From NCBI GenBank assembly GCA_937879825.1, contig CALFMQ010000459.1, positions 1-5,338 of the forward strand: DNA of 5,338 bases. The letters are read 5' to 3'. This DNA is from an uncultured Phycisphaerales bacterium (GTDB taxonomy: Bacteria > Planctomycetota > Phycisphaerae > Phycisphaerales > UBA1924). Both the position numbers and the translations under genes were made by a program. The stretch's first letter is position 1; every line of letters begins with the position of its first letter. Below are positions 1 through 5,293 of the stretch, piece by piece. The notes beneath the pieces are model-generated. The model made no database searches. It worked only from the letters and a program-made list of their open reading frames with translations, and was not told the DNA's origin.

Positions 1-1
1 G

Positions 2-139
2 GGCGGGGTATCGGACTGCGGCAACGCCCAGAACTGCGTGAAGGTGTGCCCGAAGGAGATTCCGCTGACGGAGTCGATTGGGTCCGTCGGACGCCAGACG
101 ACGATCCACAAGATCCGCGAGTTCTTCATGGGCCGGTGA
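2..139 (+). CDS. sdhB: Succinate dehydrogenase/fumarate reductase iron-sulfur subunit, C-terminal fragment
   Basis: Only the last 45 codons are present; the 5' end lies outside the window and the stop is TGA at 137-139. The fragment starts GGVSDCGNAQNCVKVCPKEI and ends in EFFMGR. The spacing C-x5-C-x3-C-P matches the C-terminal cluster-binding segment of SdhB/FrdB. By analogy with E. coli SdhB, the first two cysteines bind the [3Fe-4S] cluster and the third, before Pro, completes the [4Fe-4S] cluster. The wording GNAQNC...CPKEIPLTESI resembles the SdhB type paired with a single diheme cytochrome b subunit more than the E. coli type; that subtype call is inference. The protein carries electrons from the flavoprotein subunit to the quinone site at the cytoplasmic membrane. 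The upstream sdhC and sdhA partners would be expected to the left. No T-tract terminator follows the stop. Confidence 0.9.
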   Translation, partial: GGVSDCGNAQNCVKVCPKEIPLTESIGSVGRQTTIHKIREFFMGR

Positions 140-185
140 TCGGGAGGGGGGATCGCGCCGATATCCGGGCTATCCGCTTGGGAAA

Positions 186-201
186 GGGTGCGACGCAACC
201 C
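186..201 (+). other. Weak hairpin in the sdhB-DUF1573 gap
   Basis: GGGT-GC (186-191) can pair with GC-ACCC (195-201, one bulged A) around a GAC loop. No T-run follows, so it is not a convincing intrinsic terminator. The rest of the 140-313 gap has an AT-rich patch, TATGGATATAGATT (213-226), in an otherwise GC-rich stretch. It could contain a -10 element, but I found no -35 at proper spacing. Nothing else is evident in this gap. Confidence 0.2.
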
Positions 202-300
202 CCGGCGGTCGGTATGGATATAGATTGATGGCCCCGTTCGCCCCCTACTTCCTTGGTTTCGGTGGGGCACCGTGGGGATTGGGGCGGGGAGATCGCACGC

Positions 301-308
301 GGAGGAGA
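301..308 (+). promoter_or_regulatory. Ribosome binding site of the DUF1573 gene
   Basis: GGAGGAGA sits five bases before the ATG at 314. It decides the start: the frame stays open upstream to a GTG at 272, but that GTG has no comparable Shine-Dalgarno sequence and would put 14 unlikely residues before the signal peptide. Confidence 0.8.
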
Positions 309-313
309 CCGGG

Positions 314-1375
314 ATGTCCAGGAAGTCGCTTGTTGGGTTCGGATTGATCGCGATGCTCTCGACCGGCGCGCTGGTGGGCGTTGCAGCGCCGGCGCACGCG
401 GAGCGCCCGCCCGCGCAGATCGGCGGCAAGATGAGCGCCCCGCCGCTGGCGATCGATGACGCGGAGCTCGACTTCGGCGATGTGGCGACGCGATCGAAGG
501 TGACGGGCAGCATCCGGGTTCGGAACGTGGGCGACCAGCCGGTGGTTGTGACCGATACGAGCAGCGACTGCTCGTGCACGGCGCTGTTGACGGATGGGTA
601 CGCGGTGATCGAACCGGGCAAGGACCTCGTGTTTGATGTGTCGATCGAGACACGGGACATGGGCGTGATGACGCAGAAGGTTCGGCTGATCTGCGAGGGG
701 TTCGGGCGGCCCTTCGAGACGATTGTGCGCGCGAACGTGACCGAGAAGGTCGAGGTCAATCCCGACGGCGTCAAGGCGCTGGTGCAGCCGATGGGCCTGC
801 TCACTTTGAAGTCGATCGACGATCGCCCGTTCCATGTGCTGAGCGTGCACGGGGGCAAGCCGCAGTTCGTGGGGTTTGATCCCGAAACCGATGAGGCGAA
901 GTCGCTGTACCGCGTCGTCTACGACTTCACGATGCTCCCGAAGGAGGAGATTCCCAGCGTCGTGGTGGTCGAGACGGATCATCCGGATGCCCCCTTCGTG
1001 GCGATCCGCTACTTCTCGAAGGGGAAGATCGAGCCGCAGGACCGCGAGTCCAGCGCCAAGGTCTGGAAGAAAGAGTACGACTTTGATTATGTGCATCGGT
1101 TGGCGCCCGGAGAGTCGGCGGAGATTCAGGTGCGCGTGGCCAAGGCGGGGCGTGCATCGCGTGAGAACGAGCTGAAGGTCTCCTCGGACAACGAACTGCT
1201 GGGCGTCGAGATGGTGGGCGTGGACCTGGACAGCGATCCGAAGTGGGCGATCGCGACAGTCCGCGTGACGGCGTCTGTCGGGGCCGAGGGATTCCAGGCG
1301 GCGACACTGGCATTCACGCTCGGTGAGGAGCGTCGGTGCGAGTCGCAGTTATTCACCCGGGTGGTCGGAGGGTGA
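314..1375 (+). CDS. Exported DUF1573-family protein
   Basis: The product is 353 residues, starting at the ATG after a strong ribosome binding site. Residues 1-29 form a Sec-type signal peptide: basic start MSRKS, a hydrophobic core, and a probable cut after AHA (AHA|ERP). Residues about 50-140 match the DUF1573 pattern: ELDFGDV, then GSIRVRNVGDQPVVV, then a C-S-C-T motif (Cys86, Cys88) and an EPGKDLVFDV segment. DUF1573 is an Ig-like/ASPM-like beta-sandwich common in secreted proteins of Planctomycetota and Bacteroidota; its biochemical role is not established. The rest is beta-rich. Residues 220-232 (ETDHPDAPFVAIR) resemble the 'T-x-x-P-x-x-P' stretch of a second such sandwich, so two tandem Ig-like units are possible. 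No membrane anchor, lipobox or catalytic motif is visible, so a periplasmic or surface structural or binding role is the most I would infer. It follows sdhB by 174 bases and is probably transcribed separately. Confidence 0.85.
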   Translation: MSRKSLVGFGLIAMLSTGALVGVAAPAHAERPPAQIGGKMSAPPLAIDDAELDFGDVATRSKVTGSIRVRNVGDQPVVVTDTSSDCSCTALLTDGYAVIEPGKDLVFDVSIETRDMGVMTQKVRLICEGFGRPFETIVRANVTEKVEVNPDGVKALVQPMGLLTLKSIDDRPFHVLSVHGGKPQFVGFDPETDEAKSLYRVVYDFTMLPKEEIPSVVVVETDHPDAPFVAIRYFSKGKIEPQDRESSAKVWKKEYDFDYVHRLAPGESAEIQVRVAKAGRASRENELKVSSDNELLGVEMVGVDLDSDPKWAIATVRVTASVGAEGFQAATLAFTLGEERRCESQLFTRVVGG

Positions 1376-1394
1376 TGGCGCGACTTGCAGGAAT

Positions 1395-1421
1395 CTGACG
1401 GGGGGCGCGAAAGTCCGTCGG
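1395..1421 (+). other. Possible hairpin after the DUF1573 gene
   Basis: CTGACGGG (1395-1402) can pair with TCCGTCGG (1414-1421), including two G-T pairs, around an 11-base loop, starting 20 bases after the stop codon. No T-tract follows, so it is at best a 3'-end stabilising structure, not a standard intrinsic terminator. Confidence 0.25.
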
Positions 1422-1450
1422 CGGGGGTGACGATCACATTGGTGGAGTGA

Positions 1451-1501
1451 GTTGCAAGCCGGACGGCCGAGATGCCGCCCGGTCCTCGGTTACTTGCCAA
1501 T
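1451..1501 (+). other. Candidate structured RNA element upstream of the low-complexity gene
   Basis: Two nested stems can form. The inner stem pairs CCGGACGGC (1459-1467) with GCCGCCCGG (1474-1482), with one A-C mismatch and a six-base loop CGAGAT. The outer stem pairs GTTGCAAG (1451-1458) with CTTGCCAAT (1493-1501), with one bulged C and a closing G-T pair. A ten-base single-stranded bulge, TCCTCGGTTA (1483-1492), lies between them on the 3' side. There is no T-tract, so it is not an ordinary terminator. It ends 80 bases before the start codon of the next gene and could be a leader structure, a processing site or the 3' end of the DUF1573 transcript. It matches no riboswitch class that I recognise. 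Confidence 0.35.
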
Positions 1502-1567
1502 TTCAGGCCCGGTCAATCCGCGGTGTTCGCGGGGCGCGATCGGTGCGCTCGAACATGATCAGAACTC

Positions 1568-1572
1568 AGGAG
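1568..1572 (+). promoter_or_regulatory. Ribosome binding site of the low-complexity gene
   Basis: AGGAG lies nine bases before the ATG at 1582. This favours 1582 over the in-frame ATG at 1555, which would add MIRTQESKT and lacks a good Shine-Dalgarno sequence. Confidence 0.7.
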
Positions 1573-1581
1573 TCAAAGACG

Positions 1582-2085
1582 ATGTTCACGAACTTCAACA
1601 ACCAGTTTGGTTATACGCCCTCGTTCAACGGTTACTGCACCCCCTTCAATCAGTTCGGCGGCTTCAACTACGGCTTCACGCCGTTCTCGACGCCCTCGTT
1701 CGCGCCCGCCTCGAACTGGCAGGGCGGCTACTGGAACACGACCCCGACGTTCCAGACCCCCTCCTACGGCTTCAATCCGTGGAACTGCTGGACGCCCGGC
1801 TTCGCGCCGAGCAATCAGTTCTCCGGCTTCGGCTACGCGCCCGAGTTCGCCTACAGCAACGCGTGGCCGACCCCGTCCTACAACTTCGCGCCCGTGACGG
1901 GCTTCGCCACCCCGTGGCAGGGCTACGCTCCGCAGTCGCAGTACGGCTTCAATGGCTCGTACACCCCCTCCACCAATCCGTGGAACTACTCGACGACGGG
2001 CAACGCGTGGAACGGCGTGACCAATGGTCAGTGCTCGCCCAGCGGCTACCCGACCCAGTCGGGCCCCTGCCGCTCCGCGGCGTGA
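1582..2085 (+). CDS. Uncharacterised aromatic-, Asn-, Pro-, Gly-rich low-complexity protein
   Basis: The product is 167 residues, and I do not recognise its family. By hand count it has 19 Phe, 13 Tyr, 8 Trp, 19 Asn, 10 Gln, 20 Gly and 21 Pro, about 66% of the chain. Only two residues are charged (Glu88 and Arg164). Lys, Asp, His, Leu and Ile are absent, and Met occurs only at the start. Four Cys are present (19, 69, 151, 163), two of them near the C-terminus. Short degenerate repeats recur: TPSY/TPSF, YGFN, NPWN (residues 65-68 and 132-135), GFAP/NFAP. At DNA level, AATCCGTGGAACT occurs at 1774-1786 and 1975-1987, and TACGGCTTCAAT at 1765-1776 and 1942-1953. There is no signal peptide, membrane segment or LEPR-XLL motif. 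Composition predicts disorder with sticker-like aromatics, as in prion-like or phase-separating proteins; that is inference. A good ribosome binding site, codons ending mostly in G/C and a strong terminator downstream support a real gene. It could also be a structural or coat protein exported by an unknown route. Confidence 0.75.
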   Translation: MFTNFNNQFGYTPSFNGYCTPFNQFGGFNYGFTPFSTPSFAPASNWQGGYWNTTPTFQTPSYGFNPWNCWTPGFAPSNQFSGFGYAPEFAYSNAWPTPSYNFAPVTGFATPWQGYAPQSQYGFNGSYTPSTNPWNYSTTGNAWNGVTNGQCSPSGYPTQSGPCRSAA

Positions 2086-2092
2086 TGCGGCT

Positions 2093-2119
2093 CCGATCGC
2101 GTCCACGACCCGCGATCGG
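2093..2119 (+). repeat. Perfect 9-bp inverted repeat just after the stop codon
   Basis: CCGATCGCG (2093-2101) and CGCGATCGG (2111-2119) are exact reverse complements separated by nine bases. The repeat starts seven bases after the stop of the low-complexity gene and precedes the intrinsic terminator. As RNA it would form a stable hairpin that could protect the 3' end; as DNA it could be an operator. No T-run follows this stem itself. Confidence 0.6.
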
Positions 2120-2136
2120 TCAACTCAGTGAGACTC

Positions 2137-2175
2137 ACCGGGTGTGCCGCCCCGCGGCGCGCCCGGTTGTTTTTT
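2137..2175 (+). terminator. Intrinsic terminator of the low-complexity gene
   Basis: A 14-bp stem (2137-2150 with 2154-2167) closes on a three-base CCC loop. All positions pair, two of them as G-T, and the outermost pair is A-T. It is followed by the T-rich run TTGTTTTTT (2167-2175). This is a standard Rho-independent terminator on the plus strand, 51 bases after the stop at 2085. It also shows that the upstream reading-frame extension of the next gene (from 2144) is not translated sequence. Confidence 0.85.
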
Positions 2176-2188
2176 GGCTTCGGGTGGG

Positions 2189-2202
2189 CCGCGCTCACGC
2201 GG
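2189..2202 (+). repeat. Short inverted repeat beside the candidate promoter
   Basis: CCGCG (2189-2193) and CGCGG (2198-2202) are exact reverse complements around CTCA. The repeat lies immediately before the -10-like element, where a -35 box would otherwise be expected. It could be a regulator-binding site, but a five-base GC arm is also likely by chance in GC-rich DNA. Confidence 0.3.
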
Positions 2203-2204
2203 GG

Positions 2205-2213
2205 TGCTACATT
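2205..2213 (+). promoter_or_regulatory. Candidate extended -10 promoter of the surface-protein gene
   Basis: TGCTACATT fits the extended -10 pattern TGn-TAnnnT. It lies downstream of the terminator and about 48 bases before the ATG at 2261, giving a leader of roughly 40 bases. No -35 box is visible at 16-18 bases upstream, which is tolerated by extended -10 promoters. The position between a terminator and a gene start makes it plausible. Confidence 0.4.
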
Positions 2214-2250
2214 TTCCCGATCACAAGGCGTGGGGATCGAGTCCGAGGCG

Positions 2251-2256
2251 AAGGAG
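2251..2256 (+). promoter_or_regulatory. Ribosome binding site of the LEPR-XLL protein gene
   Basis: AAGGAG ends four bases before the ATG at 2261, slightly close. The next codon is GTG (2264), seven bases away, and could also serve as start with a loss of one residue. The site rules out the longer reading frame that begins inside the terminator. Confidence 0.65.
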
Positions 2257-2260
2257 TTGC

Positions 2261-5200
2261 ATGGTGAAGGGCATTTCATTCTCAGGGTCAGGTCGGCGTC
2301 CGCGCCCGGAGCCGGTGGTTTTCGAAGCGCTGGAGCCGCGGATTCTGCTGAGTGCAAACCCGGTGAATGTGATCGATGTCTTTGCGGACAACCGCGGGTT
2401 CATCACGCTCCAGATGGACCAGAACATCAGCAACAGCACGGTGACCAACTCATCGGTGCAGATGTTCACCGCGGGCAACGACGGGCTGCTGGGGACCGCG
2501 GACGACCAGTTGGTCGTTCGGACGGTTCGGTACAGCGCCTCGGATCGGACCATCCGGATCGAGTCCAACATTGACGCGGACACCCCCTACCGCGTGCGCC
2601 TGATCAGTTCGATCATCCGCGGCGAGAACGGATGCCTGCTCGACGGCGAGTTCAACGGCGTCGGCGTGCCCTCGGGCGATGGCGTTGAGGGAGGAGACTT
2701 CGAGTTCTTCACTCGGCGCGCCGTGGTCCCGATCGCGCGATTCACGACGCTGAGCGGGATCGTGGATGTGGAACTGTTCGACAACCAGACGCCCCTGACC
2801 GTCGCCAACTTCCTGGCGTACGCGAACGCGGGCGACTGGGATAACACGTTCTTCCACCGACTCGTCGAGGACTTCGTGCTTCAGGGCGGCGGCTTCCAGG
2901 CGACCGGCTCGTTCCCGAGCATCCCGCAGATGGCGGCGGTGCAGAACGAGCCGGGCATTTCCAACCTGTTCGGCACGATCGCCATGGCGAAACTGGGCGG
3001 GAACCCGAACTCGGCGACGAACCAGTGGTTCTTCAATCTCCGAGACAACTCCGAGAACCTCGACAACCAGAACGGCGGATTCACGGTGTTCGGCGAGGTG
3101 ACGGGCTCGGAGAGCTTCGCGACGCTCGCGCGGCTCGCGAACTTCATGACCGTCGATGCGTCGGGGCAGAACGGCGCCTTCACGGACCTCCCGGTGCAGG
3201 ATCCGGACCGCGTGAATGAGAACGGCGGAACGGTAGTGCCGAGCGATGTGCTCTCGGTGTCCCGCATCGCGATTCTAATGGATATCACGGGCGAGCCGTT
3301 CCAGCAGCTGGACGAGGATAACTCGATCACATTCGTGAACAACGCGGGAGATGTAACGGTCCGCGTGTTCGCGCTCGATGGCTTCCCCGCCGATGCGCTG
3401 GAGCCCTTCATCCGCGTGAACTTCGGCTCGGGCCGTTCGATCGACGCGGTGACGATTCTCAATGGGATGCCTGATCGACGCTTCGGCGTGCAGATCGAAG
3501 GCGCCACGGTGCTGCAGAAGTTCGCGGATCAGCGCCGCACCGATGACGGCGACCTGGCGTTCATCGTGAGCGACTCCCGGATCGAGTCGATCAACCTTCG
3601 GTACGGCATCTCGGGCGAGAACCTCAACGGGTTCGTGCTCCCCGGCGGGCTGCGGTTCGACGCAGATATCGACGGCGACAACATCGTTTCGGACCTGACG
3701 GCGGTCTTCGTGCCCGTCGGCAACTCGAACCTGTTCTCCGTGGGCGGTGACCTGTCCGGTGATGCGCTGTTCCTGGGCGGGCTGAACCGCGTGAATGTGC
3801 GCGGCGAGGTGAACAACTCGGATATCCGCATCGGCGCCGGCAACCTCAACCGCCTGCTCGCGACATTCCGCAACGTGATCGATGCGCGCCTGGTGAGCGA
3901 CGCGCCCATCAGCATGGTCCGCGCATCGGAGTGGAGCGTGCTGGAGACGCTCCGCGGCTCGATCTCGGCGCCGTCGCTCCAGCGCCTCATCATCACGGGC
4001 GACAACGGGCAAGGACTCGCGGGCAACTTCAATGCCGACATCGACCTGAGCGGCGACGACAATGTGCGCACGCTCGCGAACGCGAACATCCGGGGCAGCG
4101 TCCTGAGTTCCGACTGGGACATCACGGGAGACCTCGGGAGTGTGAACGTCCGGGGCGGTTCGTCCGGTTGGGAACTCATCGTCACGGGGGACGCCTCGAC
4201 GTTCCGGCTGGATCGCCTGAAGGACACGACGATCAATGTGTCGGGCGTCGCCAGGACGCTCCGCGCGATCGATTGGACCGGGGGCGAGTTCAGGGCTCGG
4301 GAGATGAGGTCGATCCTGATCACCGGACGCAACTCGGATAACCTCGCGGGTGACCTCTCGGCGGACATCGTCGTCGGAGCGCAGGGAGTCGAGAACGCCC
4401 TGCGGGTGCTGCGTGTCAACGGTGATGCGACGGACCTCTCGATCGACTTCGACGGCAATGTGCGCTCGGTGCTGGTGCGCGGCGACCTGAGGGACGCGAC
4501 GCTCACCTCAATCAACGACATCCAGACGATGAGTTTCGGAGAGATCCGAAACTCCGAAGTGAACATGCAGGGTGTCTCGAGGTCGCTGCGGTTCATCGAC
4601 TGGATCGGCGGCACGCTGCTCGGTTTCCGGTATGACTCGATCGTCGCCACCGGGAACCAGGCGACCGCTTCGCCCGGCAACTTCTTCGCGGATGTGGACG
4701 CCTCCAGCGCGGGCTCGATGACGCTGGACCGGGGCGGGAGCTTCGTGGGGTCGTTCGAGATGAACTTCATCGACGACTTCCGCGTGACCGGCGAGGTGCG
4801 AGACTCGTTCTTCGTCTTCACCGCGACGCCGGCGGGCCGGCCCGTGACGATCGGGCGGTTCGAGGTCACCGAGCAGATTCTCAACACCGACATCCGCTCG
4901 GCGGGGAATGTGCAGTCGTTGATCACGCCGGTGATGATCAACTCCGGCCTGTACGCGGGGATGCCCGAGGGAACGCTCGGTCTGCCGGACTCGAACCCGA
5001 ACGTGAACCCGAATATCACGATCGAGTCGGTCGTGATCGGCGTGTTGGGATCGAACCAGTTCAACTTCGTGAACAGCTACATCGTCGCGCCGCGGATTGA
5101 CAGCGCGCTGGTCTTCTATCCCGATACCGCGAACCTCGGGCAGCCGCACGGGATCGCGGCGAACACGATCGGGTTCGTCGATACGCGGATTCTGGGCGGC

Positions 5201-5287
5201 GGGCGTCAGCGGGCCACGAACCCGGGCGCTTCGCTCGATCCGATCGGTGATTACCAGGTGCGCGTCGGGTTCCTGCCCCCGGCCTAA
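2261..5287 (+). CDS. LEPR-XLL surface protein with cyclophilin domain and beta-helix-like repeats
   Basis: The product is 1008 residues. Residues 1-32 carry a basic stretch (GRRPRPEP) and the LEPR-XLL motif, FEALEPRILLSA (21-32), found near the N-terminus of large planctomycete surface proteins; no ordinary signal peptide precedes it. Residues about 35-150 resemble an SbsA-type Ig-like domain (FITLQMDQNISNSTV, then a YRVRLISSII segment). Residues about 158-342 are a cyclophilin-type peptidyl-prolyl isomerase domain: TVANFLAY, FFHRLVEDFVLQGGGF (Arg200 aligning with the catalytic Arg55 of human CypA, Gln208 with Gln63), GTIAMAK, NQWFFNL (Gln255) and FTVFGEV. The CypA Trp121 position is not Trp here. 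Residues about 350-507 are unassigned. Residues 508-882 hold three beta-strand-rich repeats of about 110 residues plus a leading half repeat, probably a parallel beta-solenoid. Residues 883-1008 form a distinct C-terminal region. No PEP-CTERM, LPXTG or transmembrane tail is seen. It is probably a monocistronic, exported cell-envelope protein. Isomerase activity is likely but unproven. Confidence 0.85.
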   Translation: MVKGISFSGSGRRPRPEPVVFEALEPRILLSANPVNVIDVFADNRGFITLQMDQNISNSTVTNSSVQMFTAGNDGLLGTADDQLVVRTVRYSASDRTIRIESNIDADTPYRVRLISSIIRGENGCLLDGEFNGVGVPSGDGVEGGDFEFFTRRAVVPIARFTTLSGIVDVELFDNQTPLTVANFLAYANAGDWDNTFFHRLVEDFVLQGGGFQATGSFPSIPQMAAVQNEPGISNLFGTIAMAKLGGNPNSATNQWFFNLRDNSENLDNQNGGFTVFGEVTGSESFATLARLANFMTVDASGQNGAFTDLPVQDPDRVNENGGTVVPSDVLSVSRIAILMDITGEPFQQLDEDNSITFVNNAGDVTVRVFALDGFPADALEPFIRVNFGSGRSIDAVTILNGMPDRRFGVQIEGATVLQKFADQRRTDDGDLAFIVSDSRIESINLRYGISGENLNGFVLPGGLRFDADIDGDNIVSDLTAVFVPVGNSNLFSVGGDLSGDALFLGGLNRVNVRGEVNNSDIRIGAGNLNRLLATFRNVIDARLVSDAPISMVRASEWSVLETLRGSISAPSLQRLIITGDNGQGLAGNFNADIDLSGDDNVRTLANANIRGSVLSSDWDITGDLGSVNVRGGSSGWELIVTGDASTFRLDRLKDTTINVSGVARTLRAIDWTGGEFRAREMRSILITGRNSDNLAGDLSADIVVGAQGVENALRVLRVNGDATDLSIDFDGNVRSVLVRGDLRDATLTSINDIQTMSFGEIRNSEVNMQGVSRSLRFIDWIGGTLLGFRYDSIVATGNQATASPGNFFADVDASSAGSMTLDRGGSFVGSFEMNFIDDFRVTGEVRDSFFVFTATPAGRPVTIGRFEVTEQILNTDIRSAGNVQSLITPVMINSGLYAGMPEGTLGLPDSNPNVNPNITIESVVIGVLGSNQFNFVNSYIVAPRIDSALVFYPDTANLGQPHGIAANTIGFVDTRILGGGRQRATNPGASLDPIGDYQVRVGFLPPA
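3911..4252 (+). repeat. Protein repeat unit 1 (residues 551-664)
   Basis: It starts with a V-R-A-S-E-W block (Trp558), then an L-I-I-T-G-D-N segment, then AGNFNADIDLSG, and ends with the V-N-V-R-G half (Gly632). It aligns with units 2 and 3 at these four landmarks. A leading half unit (residues 508-549, VNVRG with Gly515) precedes it. The repeat is at protein level; the DNA has diverged. Confidence 0.65.
4253..4579 (+). repeat. Protein repeat unit 2 (residues 665-773)
   Basis: It begins RTLRAIDWTGGEF (Trp672), continues with SILITGRN and AGDLSADIVVG, and has the VLVRG landmark at Gly741. The Trp-to-Trp distance from unit 1 is 114 residues and the distance to unit 3 is 109. Confidence 0.65.
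4580..4906 (+). repeat. Protein repeat unit 3 (residues 774-882)
   Basis: It begins RSLRFIDWIGGTL (Trp781), with SIVATGNQ and GNFFADVDASS, and a more divergent second half (RVTGEV, Gly844). It is the closest match to unit 2 over the first 10 residues. It leads into the non-repeated C-terminal region. Confidence 0.6.
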
Positions 5288-5293
5288 ACGGGC

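Noticed and set aside
178..226. Promoter made of TTGGGA (178-183) and TATGGATATAGATT (213-226)
   Set aside because: Spacing of 29 or more bases is far outside the usual 16-18, so only the AT-rich patch is noted.
245..1096. Minus-strand open frame of 283 codons across the DUF1573 gene
   Set aside because: The product is His/Arg/Asp-rich with no domain pattern, while the opposite strand encodes a signal peptide and DUF1573 domain.
1427..1437. GTGA-CGA-TCAC inverted repeat as an operator
   Set aside because: Four-base arms are expected by chance and no promoter was found beside it.
1447..1581. Upstream extension of the low-complexity frame to a GTG at 1447
   Set aside because: The added 45 residues are Arg-rich and unlike the rest of the protein, overlap the structured element, and have no good ribosome binding site; the AGGAG before 1582 fits much better.
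2128..2138. GTGAG-A-CTCAC palindrome
   Set aside because: It is short, and its right end overlaps the terminator stem, which explains the sequence better.
2144..2260. Upstream extension of the surface-protein frame to a GTG at 2144
   Set aside because: It begins inside the intrinsic terminator, crosses the candidate promoter, lacks a ribosome binding site and would push the LEPR-XLL motif away from the N-terminus.
3529..5064. Long open frame of 511 codons on the minus strand
   Set aside because: It lies entirely inside the repeat region of the plus-strand protein; its product is Ser/Arg/Pro-rich with no recognisable domain, a common shadow in GC-rich genes.
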